A stretch of 64,000 nt of DNA, from NCBI GenBank assembly GCA_963920525.1, contig OY986438.1, positions 79,036,177-79,100,176 of the forward strand, given 5' to 3'. This document shows, in pieces, positions 34,358 through 46,079 of this stretch (positions are counted from its first letter, which is position 1; every line of letters starts with the position of its first letter). Both the position numbers and the translations under genes were made by a program. The stretch is from Dichetophora obliterata. Taxonomy: Eukaryota > Arthropoda > Insecta > Diptera > Sciomyzidae. The notes beneath the pieces are model-generated. The model was not told where the DNA came from. It made no database searches and was given only the letters and a program-made list of their open reading frames with translations.

Positions 34358-35276
34358 TAATGAAATTTAATCATCTTTTGAGTTGAGCGAAGAAAAGATG
34401 TGTTCAGTGTGCACACCAGAGAACTGCAATGAGTATCCGACAGAATTCGGATACTCAAATCATACCCGAGTGTCGTGCTGTTCTCAACGTTATCCATACT
34501 TAGTAATATGTGTAAAATAATCATAGGCATTCGGCTCATTAGCATTTCTTCGGGTATAAGTGCATTCTCATATTCGAGAGCGGCGTGATCCGATCCACTT
34601 CGAGCCGTTTTTAATGAGTGCGTTGAGTCAGTTTATTACAAAGGCGCTAGATCCGAATGTATTTTGAGTGTGCTCTGAGTACTGCTCCTTCTCTGCCAAC
34701 GTCTCTCAGCGCTATTTAGTTTTTTTTTTGCTTCTGCACTTTTCGTAAGTACATATCTGCAGGCCATGTGAGCTCTCATTTTTTGTTTGTTTTTTCTCGA
34801 AAACTCGTTCTTGGTATTTTATTGTTGCACTCTATGGAGAAAAAACAATAACAACGCTTGTGATTTTGGTTTATTAGACATAAACAAAAATAAAACAAAA
34901 TCAAAAGGCCGGCGCACAGTGGTTGAAAGTTGGAAATAAATACCAAAACTGATAACCTCTTTATGTGAATTTTTTTTCTTTGCGTTGTTTAAGAATATTC
35001 TAACTAGAATGATTCTAAAATATTTATCAGAAATATATATAAGTTTTCTGTTAGACGCCTTAAAATACGATTGATGTAAAAATTTTTGAAAAAATTTCGT
35101 AGAATATTGATATTTTTCAAGAGTTACTACAGACAATTGAGAAAATGTATTGCACTCTGGTTTTATTTTAAGTACAAAAAGCATTATTGAAAAAGTTTTT
35201 TGCATACTTGAAAAAAAATTTTTATTTTTGCAATAAATTTCTTAGGCAAAGTTGATATGACAAAAAAACGTACATT

Positions 35277-35278
<2 letters not shown>

Positions 35279-35313
<35 letters not shown>
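35279..35313 (+). repeat. Poly(T) run of about 35
   Basis: Uninterrupted T run within the Transib-like element's left part. It could be the tail of a lost minus-strand retro-insertion or simple slippage. Eighteen bases later comes the Jockey target duplication. Confidence 0.9.
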
Positions 35314-35315
<2 letters not shown>

Positions 35316-35546
35316 CAGAATAAAACATAATGATCTTCAAATGTCGGTTCGTTTGAATTTTTTGAACAGAGCAGACTGTTTTTTCTTCTCAAATTTTTTT
35401 AATAAAAAAAAAATAATTGTGAAAAAATTTTAAAATCACATTAATCAAATCTATCAAAAAATATCTAATTATTTATTGCTGTACATCGCTATTAGTTGCT
35501 GTTAAAAAAAAAGAATCCGAATATAAAGCCGTACGAGCTTCACCGC

Positions 35547-37238
35547 ATGGACTTTAAGTCCAAACAAAGCGGACTTTCTTCCCGCAAAACAAAAAAGCCA
35601 CCGGACAAGACTCCGACCAGACCAGCTGTTTCAGCTGCTGATGCTGACCGTGTGACTGCTGCTAATGCTGTTAACTGCTCACCTCCTGATACAACAGCTC
35701 TTTCTGATGTTGCTAACTGTTCTCATCCTCCTGCTTCTTTTGTGTATGTTGCTGATGCTCTCCGTCCGTCTTTTGCTTGTGCAGCTAACGGTACACCTTC
35801 GGTCGCTAGCGTCCATCTGACTCCCGCTACTACTGCTGCTTGTCCTGTTAATATCATGTTGCAATCCACGCCTTCTGAGCTAAACCCCACTCCTGAGCAA
35901 TCTATGGATTTTACTGATTCGCCGACTCCGGGAACTTTAAATGCTGCAGAAGAGGACTCTTCTCTTAGAAGCCAAAAACGCATAAAAAGGACGAATTCTG
36001 GTATTGCCAAATCATCGAAGATCCCAAATACAGCTTCACAAAACAGGTTTGAGTTGTTGGCCGATTTAACTTTTGATAATATTTCTAACAATAATAATAT
36101 AGTAAATGCTCCTATTGTTAATACACCTAATGTTAATGTTTCTAATGTTAATGCTTCTAATGTTAATGTTAATCATAAAACGGGTAGATTTCCAGGGCCA
36201 CTTCCGAAGACTACAAAATTTTGTCCACCAATTTTCTTATTTAATTTAGATGTTAATAAATTGATTAGCCAATTAAATACTAAGATCCCTAAAATAGAAT
36301 TTAAAGTAGTTAATGTAAACAAATTTAAATCCAAAATATTTTTTAAAGAGCTCTCAGTACATAATGAGATGATGGAGCTATTAAAAAGTAAGGGAATTCA
36401 ATCTTATTCTTTTACACCGCCAGAGCTTAGGCAGCCTTCATTGATATTAAGGGGGCTTTTCTATAAAACCGATCTTAATGATATTAAAAATGACATAGAT
36501 AGTCAGGTACCAAACGTTGTTGCGAATATCTCTAAATTTTATACGCGTAATTCAAAACTTAACAATATTGAAACCAGCCTCTTCTTGGTCACGTTAGTTC
36601 CAGGTGGCGAAATTAAAAACATAAATCGTATTAAATTCATTTTAAATCAAGTGGTCACCTGGGAAGCGCCCAGATCCAAAAACAAAATTATGCAATGTAA
36701 ACGATGTCAATCCTGGGGCCACTCGGCAAAAAATTGTAACAAAAAATTTGCATGTGTTAAGTGCAATGAAGATCACGAACCAGGAATGTGTGCTAGACTA
36801 CTTCAAGACCAGGCCGAGCCATTTTGTGTTAATTGTAAACAGTTTGGACATCCCTCCAACTATAGAGGTTGCTCAACTTACAAATCATATCTTAAGAAGA
36901 AAAAAGAGTTACTATTTGAAAACAAAAAAAGAATGTTTACAGCTGAAAAAAATGTTGCCTCAGCGACACGTTCCTTTTCTCATTTAACACCTGGTAAATC
37001 TTACGCTAGTAATTTTTATTCTGATACACCTAATTCTAAAGTCTCCTTGACTAAAAGACCTCCTCCTCTCATTGAAGAATTCCTTAATTTAGCCTGCTAT
37101 TTCCAGGTTCCCACCTTAACTTCTCTAGAAGAAAAAATTAAAAAATTCATTTTTACTTATAAATCACTGCCAATAGAAGATGCAAAATCCGAGTATACTT
37201 TGCTTCTCAAAGAAGTCCTCATGTGTTATGGTCCATAA
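35547..37238 (+). CDS. Jockey-type ORF1, gag-like protein with zinc knuckles
   Basis: The 563-codon frame begins at the first ATG (MDFKSKQSGLSSRKTKKPPD). It opens with a basic, then Ser/Thr/Ala-rich low-complexity half, including an Asn/Val repeat (NAPIVNTPNVNVSNVNASNV). The middle holds an RRM-like gag core (GRFPGPLPKTTKFCPPIFLF … PSLILRGLFYKTDLNDIKND). Three zinc knuckles follow near the C-terminal third: CKRCQSWGHSAKNC, CVKCNEDHEPGMC and CVNCKQFGHPSNYRGC. It should bind element RNA in the ribonucleoprotein. The frame is open throughout and overlaps ORF2 by 11 bases (ATGGTCCATAA), hinting at reinitiation of translation. The Ala/Asp-rich stretch near residues 30-100 is GC-richer than the rest. 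Confidence 0.9.
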   Translation: MDFKSKQSGLSSRKTKKPPDKTPTRPAVSAADADRVTAANAVNCSPPDTTALSDVANCSHPPASFVYVADALRPSFACAANGTPSVASVHLTPATTAACPVNIMLQSTPSELNPTPEQSMDFTDSPTPGTLNAAEEDSSLRSQKRIKRTNSGIAKSSKIPNTASQNRFELLADLTFDNISNNNNIVNAPIVNTPNVNVSNVNASNVNVNHKTGRFPGPLPKTTKFCPPIFLFNLDVNKLISQLNTKIPKIEFKVVNVNKFKSKIFFKELSVHNEMMELLKSKGIQSYSFTPPELRQPSLILRGLFYKTDLNDIKNDIDSQVPNVVANISKFYTRNSKLNNIETSLFLVTLVPGGEIKNINRIKFILNQVVTWEAPRSKNKIMQCKRCQSWGHSAKNCNKKFACVKCNEDHEPGMCARLLQDQAEPFCVNCKQFGHPSNYRGCSTYKSYLKKKKELLFENKKRMFTAEKNVASATRSFSHLTPGKSYASNFYSDTPNSKVSLTKRPPPLIEEFLNLACYFQVPTLTSLEEKIKKFIFTYKSLPIEDAKSEYTLLLKEVLMCYGP

Positions 37239-39418
37239 TTCACTTTCCTTTCTCACTTATAATGTCAGATCTTTGATAAATAAAAGTCGGAAAGTTGATT
37301 TACTTTCAACTCTGAATCGAAATCGAATCGATATAGCGTTCATACAAGAAACACATATCTCATTCAAGAACAAAATCAACATGGACAATTATAATTTTAT
37401 TCACCACTGCTCACCTCCTGGTATTGGTATTTTAATTAAATCTCACATGAAATATACTCCTATTACTATTCCAGATTTAAACTTTCCAAATGTTTTTATA
37501 ATGATTTATATAACTGTAGACTCGGTTCCAAAAAAAATTTTACTAGGAAGCATATATTTTCCTTCCTTTGCACCAACTTTAAGAATGTTTCACGCTCTCT
37601 CTTTAATCAAAAATTTCTCCCGTGATTTTGATGGCACTGTTTTTGGAGGCGATTTCAATGCGAAAAACATGGCGTGGGGAGACTTATTTGATAATATAAA
37701 TGGAAAGACTCTAAATAATTGGGTTCAGAATTCAGCTCTTGACTTTCATAGACTCTGTGACGAAAGCCCCTCATACCCAAACGGATCATCCTTTCTTGAT
37801 CATTTTATTGTAAGCTCAAATCTGATTGACCTCATAAATATAAATTTTTCAGTTTCAAGTCTGCCTTCCCTCTCAGACCATTTTCCTTTATACCTCAAAA
37901 TTAAAGTTCCTAATCTTGACTTTATAATAAATACTCCTAGAACTCTCACCTCTTATAAAAACACTAACTGGGACAGCTTTCGTGAAGATTTAAATTTAAC
38001 TATAGAAAACATTACTCCCCCTTTTATCAGAAATCTGTCAAACTCTGAAATTGATCAGTCAATAGACATCCTTACAACCTCAATTCTCTCTGTAACCAAA
38101 GATCACACAGAACAAATAGTACTTAAAGATAACCATTTTCTTCTTCTTCCAAATAATATTAAAAACCTCTACAAACTAAAGCATCAATGGCAAAAAAACT
38201 TGAAAAAAATTTACCATCGAAACTTCAATCGTAAAAGTAATGAATACAATCTTATCTCAACTCAAATAAAATTATTAAACATCATGATCAAAAATCAGGT
38301 TAATGCACATCAAGCTACATTACTCAATCAAAAACTTTCAAAAATCCAACCTGGCCCATTTGCATATAAAGAACTCTTCAAATTTTTAAAAAAAGACAAT
38401 AATAAATTCTGTAGCAAAATCCTCTTAGATAATATCATCATCCGAGACAGTTATCAAATTGCAGATGCTTTTAAAAATCGGTACACAGACATCTACAGAG
38501 AGAATATCCCCGACACAGCTAATTTTGAACTTATAGATTCCTCTATTGATAGAGTTCTTTCAAATTGTCACAATCCTATTTTTATTTTTAACAGCAACTT
38601 TACATCGATTCAAAATTACCCGAATACTCATTTTACTAACCCTGAAAACCTTGAAAATATAGTTAAATTATCAAATTCAAAAAAATCAGCTGGTCCGGAC
38701 TTAATTTCAAATTACATAATCAAAAAACTTCCTAGTTCAGTATTCACGGTTCTTTCAATTATCTTTAACAATTGTATTAATAATGGTTATTTCCCTCTAA
38801 AATGGAAATCTGCTTATATTATACCTATAAAGAAAAAACCACGATCCTTCGAATTAAATAACTTTAGACCAATATCCTTGTTATCTAATTTTGGAAAACT
38901 ACTTGAAAAAGTTATTAAGCTAAAAATGGACGAAAACATAAATTTTGATTATATTCCTAACCAACAATTTGGTTTTAAGAAAGGTCATTCGACTGTTAAT
39001 GCTCTTCTCAAACTTCATGACGATATCGTATGTAACTTAAGAGAACAATCCTGCACCGTCATAGTATCTCTTGACATTGAAAAAGCCTTCGATAGAGCTT
39101 TTCATAAAGGTATTTTATACAAATTAATAAACATTGGTTTCGATCCTTTTATTATAAAAATTTTGTTTAGTTTTCTTTCCGATAGGACTTTTAAAATTCA
39201 TCTTAATGAAGTTAATTCAGAAATAGGTCTAATTAAAAGTGGAGTCCCTCAAGGGGCCATACTTGCTCCATTCCTGTATAATATCCTTATACATGACTTT
39301 CCACATGAGATAAATGACAGCAAAAGCATCCTTTATGCCGATGACTCCTTAATATACGCCCATAACAAATCCCCAATTGATGCACTGCATTCAGTCAATC
39401 ATCACTTAAATAATAAAT

Positions 39419-42400
39419 TGTTCTAACTTTGACCTTAAGCTCAATAAACGATTTTAAACTATCAAACAACTAGAATTTGTATTTAAAATCAAGTATGATT
39501 TAAACTATCAAACATTTAGAATTTGTATTTAAATCATATAAAGTCAACATAATTAATATAGAGGTCATTTAGAAAAAACTTTAATCAAATGGTAGAGCTC
39601 GACCAAACGGAAACAGCTGAAAACAAAATCAGCAAAAATTCTAAAAACAACTTCAGTAAACATGCTTTGTTAGTGCAGACTTCCAGCAGGCTGTTGGACT
39701 ACATATAATAACATAAGCATAGAAACTAAAGTAAAACAGAAATACAACAACAAATGTGACATTATGAAATGGAGGAAAAACTGAGAAATTGACGCTTCAA
39801 ATCTCATCGCCCCGATGGTGCAGTGCGTTAGCGCGCGCTTGCACGGGTATCACAAAGATTTCTGATGACGCTTTTAGCAGAGTAGAAATTGCAATCAGAT
39901 CAGCTAGTGATTTTTTCCTTTTCATATTGAAAAAACTTTGTTGTTGTTGTTGTTTCTTTGGAAAAATTCGTTAGAACAATTAATTGTTCTAACTTTGACC
40001 TTAAGCTCAATAAACGATTTTAAACTATCAAACAACTAGAATTTGTATTTAAAATCAAGTATGATTTAAACTATCAAACATTTAGAATTTGTATTTAAAT
40101 CATATAAAGTCAACATAATTAATATAGAGGTCATTTAGAAAAAACTTTAATCAAATGGTAGAGCTCGACCAAACGGAAACAGCTGAAAACAAAATCAGCA
40201 AAAATTCTAAAAACAACTTCAGTAAACATGCTTTGTTAGTGCAGACTTCCAGCAGGCTGTTGGACTACATATAATAACATAAGCATAGAAACTAAAGTAA
40301 AACAGAAATACAACAACAAATGTGACATTATGAAATGGAGGAAAAACTGAGAAATTGACGCTTCAAATCTCATCGCCCCGATGGTGCAGTGCGTTAGCGC
40401 GCGCTTGCACGGGTATCACAAAGATTTCTGATGACGCTTTTAGCAGAGTAGAAATTGCAATCAGATCAGCTAGTGATTTTTTCCTTTTCATATTGAAAAA
40501 ACTTTGTTGTTGTTTTTTTTTCTTTGGAAAAATTCGTTAGAACAATTAATTGTTCTAACTTTGACCTTAAGCTCAATAAACGATTTTAAACTATCAAACA
40601 ACTAGAATTTGTATTTAAAATCAAGTATGATTTAAACTATCAAACATTTAGAATTTGTATTTAAATCATATAAAGTCAACATAATTAATATAGAGGTCAT
40701 TTAGAAAAAACTTTAATCAAATGGTAGAGCTCGACCAAACGGAAACAGCTGAAAACAAAATCAGCAAAAATTCTAAAAACAACTTCAGTAAACATGCTTT
40801 GTTAGTGCAGACTTCCAGCAGGCTGTTGGACTACATATAATAACATAAGCATAGAAACTAAAGTAAAACAGAAATACAACAACAAATGTGACATTATGAA
40901 ATGGAGGAAAAACTGAGAAATTGACGCTTCAAATCTCATCGCCCCGATGGTGCAGTGCGTTAGCGCGCGCTTGCACGGGTATCACAAAGATTTCTGATGA
41001 CGCTTTTAGCAGAGTAGAAATTGCAATCAGATCAGCTAGTGATTTTTTCCTTTTCATATTGAAAAAACTTTGTTGTTGTTGTTGTTTCTTTGGAAAAATT
41101 CGTTAGAACAATTAATTGTTCTAACTTTGACCTTAAGCTCAATAAACGATTTTAAACTATCAAACAACTAGAATTTGTATTTAAAATCAAGTATGATTTA
41201 AACTATCAAACATTTAGAATTTGTATTTAAATCATATAAAGTCAACATAATTAATATAGAGGTCATTTAGAAAAAACTTTAATCAAATGGTAGAGCTCGA
41301 CCAAACGGAAACAGCTGAAAACAAAATCAGCAAAAATTCTAAAAACAACTTCAGTAAACATGCTTTGTTAGTGCAGACTTCCAGCAGGCTGTTGGACTAC
41401 ATATAATAACATAAGCATAGAAACTAAAGTAAAACAGAAATACAACAACAAATGTGACATTATGAAATGGAGGAAAAACTGAGAAATTGACGCTTCAAAT
41501 CTCATCGCCCCGATGGTGCAGTGCGTTAGCGCGCGCTTGCACGGGTATCACAAAGATTTCTGATGACGCTTTTAGCAGAGTAGAAATTGCAATCAGATCA
41601 GCTAGTGATTTTTTCCTTTTCATATTGAAAAAACTTTGTTGTTGTTGTTGTTTCTTTGGAAAAATTCGTTAGAACAATTAATTGTTCTAACTTTGACCTT
41701 AAGCTCAATAAACGATTTTAAACTATCAAACAACTAGAATTTGTATTTAAAATCAAGTATGATTTAAACTATCAAACATTTAGAATTTGTATTTAAATCA
41801 TATAAAGTCAACATAATTAATATAGAGGTCATTTAGAAAAAACTTTAATCAAATGGTAGAGCTCGACCAAACGGAAACAGCTGAAAACAAAATCAGCAAA
41901 AATTCTAAAAACAACTTCAGTAAACATGCTTTGTTAGTGCAGACTTCCAGCAGGCTGTTGGACTACATATAATAACATAAGCATAGAAACTAAAGTAAAA
42001 CAGAAATACAACAACAAATGTGACATTATGAAATGGAGGAAAAACTGAGAAATTGACGCTTCAAATCTCATCGCCCCGATGGTGCAGTGCGTTAGCGCGC
42101 GCTTGCACGGGTATCACAAAGATTTCTGATGACGCTTTTAGCAGAGTAGAAATTGCAATCAGATCAGCTAGTGATTTTTTCCTTTTCATATTGAAAAAAC
42201 TTTGTTGTTGTTGTTGTTTCTTTGGAAAAATTCGTTAGAACAATTAATTGTTCTAACTTTGACCTTAAGCTCAATAAACGATTTTAAACTATCAAACAAC
42301 TAGAATTTGTATTTAAAATCAAGTATGATTTAAACTATCAAACATTTAGAATTTGTATTTAAATCATATAAAGTCAACATAATTAATATAGAGGTCATTT

Positions 42401-42945
42401 AGAAAAAACTTTAATCAAATGGTAGAGCTCGACCAAACGGAAACAGCTGAAAACAAAATCAGCAAAAATTCTAAAAACAACTTCAGTAAACATGCTTTGT
42501 TAGTGCAGACTTCCAGCAGGCTGTTGGACTACATATAATAACATAAGCATAGAAACTAAAGTAAAACAGAAATACAACAACAAATGTGACATTATGAAAT
42601 GGAGGAAAAACTGAGAAATTGACGCTTCAAATCTCATCGCCCCGATGGTGCAGTGCGTTAGCGCGCGCTTGCACGGGTATCACAAAGATTTCTGATGACG
42701 CTTTTAGCAGAGTAGAAATTGCAATCAGATCAGCTAGTGATTTTTTCCTTTTCATATTGAAAAAACTTTGTTGTTGTTGTTGTTTCTTTGGAAAAATTCG
42801 TTAGAACAATTAATTGTTCTAACTTTGACCTTAAGCTCAATAAACGATTTTAAACTATCAAACAACTAGAATTTGTATTTAAAATCAAGTATGATTTAAA
42901 CTATCAAACATTTAGAATTTGTATTTAAATCATATAAAGTCAACA
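39419..42945 (+). repeat. Tandem array of six 566-bp units plus a 131-bp partial unit
   Basis: TTGTTCTAACTTTGACCTTA starts at 39418, 39984, 40550, 41116, 41682, 42248 and 42814, always 566 bases apart. Units are identical by eye except unit 2, whose TTG run near 40505 became a T run. The last copy stops after 131 bases. Two readings are possible. One is a terminal-repeat element in which the 131-bp TG…CA segment acts as a mini-LTR, with the outer flanks both TAAAT (39414-39418, 42946-42950). The other is a MITE-like unit whose ends TTGTTCTAAC and GTTAGAACAA are inverted repeats meeting at TTAA. The array sits inside ORF2 of the Jockey element. Confidence 0.9.
39810..39953 (+). other. tRNA-like (SINE-head-like) module in each array unit
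   Basis: GCCCCGATGGTGCAGTGCGT followed by TAGCGCGC resembles the 5' half of a tRNA. It has a 7-base acceptor-like start and an A-box-like TGGTGCAGTGCGTTAGCG in which GTGC and GCGC can pair as a D-stem. A B box is weak at best (GGTATCACAAA). The module ends about 130 bases on in a TTG run, as tRNA-derived SINEs often do. It recurs at 566-base intervals. A complete tRNA gene is not present. Confidence 0.4.
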
Positions 42946-45119
42946 TAAATATTATTAACATTTACTATCTTAGTTGGGGAATTAACATTAACACCTCTAA
43001 ATCTCAAGCCATTTGCATCAGAAACGCCTCTGGTAAATGTAGCAAAAAAGTTGTCCCTCAAAGCAAATCTCTTACTCTTACTCTTAGCGGGGCAAATATT
43101 CCTTTTAATAATAGTATAAAATATTTGGGCATCACTTTTAATAAACTCTTTAAATTCAATGAGCATGCCAGACTTGTCATTAAAAAAGCTAACAAAATAA
43201 AAGCCATATTTTCAAGATTGTTTCACAGTAAATCTTTAAGTGAAAAAACAAAACTTCTTATTTACAAAGTGAGTATTCGCTCTTCCCTCTTATATGCATT
43301 CCCAATCTGGTTTACGATCTCGCCAACGGTTGCCAGGGAATTAGAAATAGTAGAAAGAAAGGTCCTTAGACTTTGTATCGACAGAAATTTTGAAACAAGA
43401 ACGAAGAGATTCTCTAATAATTACATTTATAGAAAAGCCCTCATAACTCCTCTTTGCCAATATGCTTTGCAGCTTCAAAAAAAATTTATAAACAGTTTAG
43501 AATATCACGAAAACATTCTCATGAATGATATCTATAGACGGGAATTAGATTTTAATTGGTCCGACTCGAGCTATTTGTCCCCTGTGGGTATCACCCATCT
43601 GGATAATTCATCGGTGGCCCTATCTCTGCCCAATTTTTATAACAATACTTCTCCTAATACGCATAGAGGCTAACATTATATTATACTTTAATTATATTGA
43701 TTTATATTGATAGTACATAATAATTTAATATTTTAATTTACTTTAAAGATTTTTCATATAAGTGTGTCAATCATATAGTTAAATTTCCCCTTAACGATAT
43801 TTTAGTAAAAATACGTCTTTTTGTATTTTATTGTTGGTTGGTTATTTATTTTTAAGAAAACAAATGTATATAGTTAGCTTTAAGTTACGGAAACTATTTT
43901 CTCCAAAAGCCAATTTTGAGTATTGAGCAAAACTCATAAATTCTAATTCAAACAAACGCTAACAGCAATCCTGTTGTAATCAACTATTATATCGAAGCAA
44001 GAAGCTTGTATCCCTTGTTTAGTCATATAAATTTTAGATAAAACATTATAGTCTAAAAACTTTAATATGTATAGCATAAAACATTGTACCGTATTACACT
44101 TTTGTCATTATTAAAAAAAAAAGTCTCAATAAATTGAAATTGAAATTGAAATTGAAATTGATCTTCAAATGTCGACGATATTTTAAATAAATAAATAAAT
44201 TGGACTTTAAGTTGAGCGATTAAAAAAAGACTGACAGAATTTTTTGCGTCCTTGAACAACATTTGGTAAAAACTAAATGCGTTACGAAGAAAATATAGAT
44301 TTGTTTAGTCTCAAGGTTTATTACTACAGTCATTTTCTTTCGTATGCTTTTAGGCATTTCTTTATTAACTGATCACTTCTTACGTGTGGCATAATATAGT
44401 ATATAGTATAGGTATATTTTTTTTATTTAAAATCGTTAAATTTCTAATGGGAATAGTGAAAGCATTTACTTACTAAATACGATAAATGGTTTAAAATGTT
44501 ATAATTCTTCTTTTGTAATACTAGAATATATTTACGAGAGTGTTACGATTGCAATTATTGTCATTATATAGTTTCACTCTTTGTCATATTATTTAAATAT
44601 ATAATACTTTACTTTACTTTAAAATACTTTTAAAATATAATTTGTATTTCAAAGAAAATTATTTGAGATATTTCAAAATTATAAAATGAAATTTTCATTA
44701 CGACAGAAAATATTGAAAAGAAAAGAATATTATTTTTTAATTGAAAAGCGTACCAAGTAAACGTACGACTCTTTTTCAAACTTACGCGAGTAAATTGGTA
44801 CTGACGCTTTATTTGCTGTATTACCAAGTCCCTCGCTACAAGAGTACTTAAGTATTCTATAGTGTGTTTCTCAGTTAATTAATTTGCTATGTTAATGCAT
44901 AGTATATATTTTTTAAGTAATTACAATTAAATTGAATTTGTAAAACAGTAATGTGATATGTAAAAAGTTAAATCAAACATTTAATTTAAAGTTAAAAACA
45001 TTTTAATGAATTTCGCATTAAAATGCTTTCAAAACTATTCAAATTCCCTTGTCAAGAAATGTTCTTCAAACATCTTCAATTAGCAAAAACAACAGAATTA
45101 GAATATGTTCACGGAAAAA

Positions 45120-45440
45120 ATTAATTTGCTTGAATCAAGCAAATGTTTTGCTTAAAAGCAAATCGGCAAAACTTTGCTCAATCACAATGTGATTTAAGAA
45201 AAAGATTGCTAATTTAGCTTATTTAGTGCAATTTGCAATCACTCCTCGTGTATTTAGGAAAAAGCAAAATTTTGATTAAATTCAAGCAAAATTTTGCTAA
45301 GTTATTATAAACTGAAAAGCAAATTTTTTCTTAATTCAAGCAAATATTTGCTTAGTTATTATAAATTGGAATAGCAAATTTTTACTTAATTCAAGCAAAT
45401 ATTTACTTAATTATTAGAAATTGGAATAGCACATATTAAC
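45120..45440 (+). repeat. ~55-bp degenerate tandem repeat (AAGCAAAT motif)
   Basis: TTCAAGCAAA recurs at 45281, 45335 and 45390 with GTTATTATAAATTGGAATAG between. Looser copies extend left to 45120. Many units carry the palindrome-like AGCAAAT/ATTTGCT. A short direct repeat, ACATATTAACCACAATACTA (about 45432 and 45463), follows. Confidence 0.65.
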
Positions 45441-46051
45441 CACAATACTATTAACACAATACATATTAACCACAATACTAATTTAGCAAACAGTTTTCTC
45501 CGTATATGCAAGCCATGTTTTTATGCTACTCGATCTGTGCTCACTTTATCACAATGCCAAAAAGTATGGTATTATCTTTTTTAACTGTTGATAGTATCAC
45601 ATTTACAACCAGCGCCAATTTCTGGCAAAACGCATGAGGTTCACACCTTTTTTTGGAATAAAAAAGGAACCATAAGCTTTTTTTATGATTTTTTCCGTTT
45701 TTATAAAAAGCAAACAAATAATATTTTTGAATACTATAAACCACTAATTAAAACAGTTTAGATGCTGCGCTTCATTGAAGTTGAAATTGGGAAAAACACT
45801 TGAAGTTTAAATTCCTTGTGGGAGGTGGGCGTGGCAAAAAAAACTTTTTTGATGTTAGACATATTTTGAATATTTCTGACAGAATGGTTCTTGTATTGGT
45901 TCAAGACAAAAAATATGGCGTTTTAAATATTTGTGTTGTATGGGAGGTATGCGTGATTGAGGGTGGATTTAAAAATATTTTTGTGTGTATTCTTTTAAAG
46001 CAAATTCCAAATAATAATTTAATTGATCTACGATGAGTCCTTCTATTTATT

Positions 46052-46079
46052 GACTTTTGTATGGGGCTCAACCACTGTG
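46052..46079 (-). other. RSS-like terminus: CACAGTG, 12-nt spacer, nonamer-like
   Basis: Reading inward from 46079 on the minus strand: CACAGTG, then the 12-base spacer GTTGAGCCCCAT, then ACAAAAGTC. The heptamer equals the V(D)J recombination signal heptamer, and the nonamer matches ACAAAAACC at 7 of 9. The left end (34915-34950) has CACAGTG and, after 20 bases, ACCAAAACT (7 of 9). With a 23-base spacer the left match is poor, so a strict 12/23 pair is not shown. Confidence 0.4.

Larger units (their letters stand above)
37228..43673 (+). pseudogene. Jockey-type ORF2 (endonuclease and RT), split by the 566-bp array
   Basis: From ATG 37228 (or in-frame 37180) the frame encodes an APE-type endonuclease: LSFLTYNVRSL, IAFIQETHI, TVFGGDFNAKNMAWG, SLSDHFPLYL. 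The reverse transcriptase follows: SNSKKSAGPDLISNYIIKKL, NNFRPISLLSNFGKLLEK, NQQFGFKKGHST, VSLDIEKAFDRAFHKG, KSGVPQGAILAPFLYN, SILYADDSLIY. It halts at 39426 in the array, 30 codons after YADD. After the array the frame resumes with YYLSWGININTSKSQAICIR, NSIKYLGITFNKLFKF and KVSIRSSLLYAFPIWF to a stop at 43673. There is no RNase H. Apart from the insertion and a frame offset at it, the gene looks intact. Confidence 0.9.
35347..44158 (+). mobile_element. Full-length Jockey-type non-LTR retrotransposon, array-interrupted
   Basis: The perfect 16-bp direct repeat TGATCTTCAAATGTCG (35331-35346 and 44159-44174) bounds the element. It has a 200-bp 5' UTR (start GTTCGTTTGAATTTTTTGAA, with an AGCAGACTG downstream motif typical of internal promoters in this group), ORF1, overlapping ORF2 and a 485-bp 3' UTR. 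It ends in the tandem tail ATTGAA repeated about four times after AATAAATTG. Without the 3.5-kb array it is about 5.3 kb, a normal full length. Confidence 0.88.
34915..46079. mobile_element. Transib-like element, CACAGTGG ends and CGGCG target duplication
   Basis: The 12-bp ends CACAGTGGTTGA match perfectly at both termini, flanked by the 5-bp direct repeat CGGCG (34910-34914 and 46080-46084). Transib elements are known for CACWATGG-type ends and GC-rich 5-bp target duplications, so this fits that superfamily. Similarity between the two ends stops after 12 bases. No Transib/RAG1-like transposase is visible in the remaining unique sequence. Once the retrotransposon is removed, about 2.35 kb is left. 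Confidence 0.7.
44175..46079. other. Right part of the Transib-like element, non-coding
   Basis: AT-rich sequence without a recognisable ORF. It includes TA-rich repeats near 44395-44420 (GTATAGTATA words), the AAGCAAAT-type array at 45120-45440, and a GGGAGGTGGGCGTGGC motif near 45820 and 45935 akin to the 28.3-kb units. Confidence 0.45.

Noticed and set aside
35679..36091. Minus-strand ORFs within the Jockey ORF1
   Set aside because: They are antisense shadows of the Ala/Ser-rich N-terminal coding sequence.
39789..39974. 61-codon ORF repeated six times as a gene family
   Set aside because: It is one frame of the 566-bp unit overlapping the tRNA-like module. The start codon is not ATG and the peptide has no recognisable features.
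39414..42950. CRISPR-like array
   Set aside because: Units are 566 bases with no repeat-spacer alternation. This is a eukaryotic tandem array.
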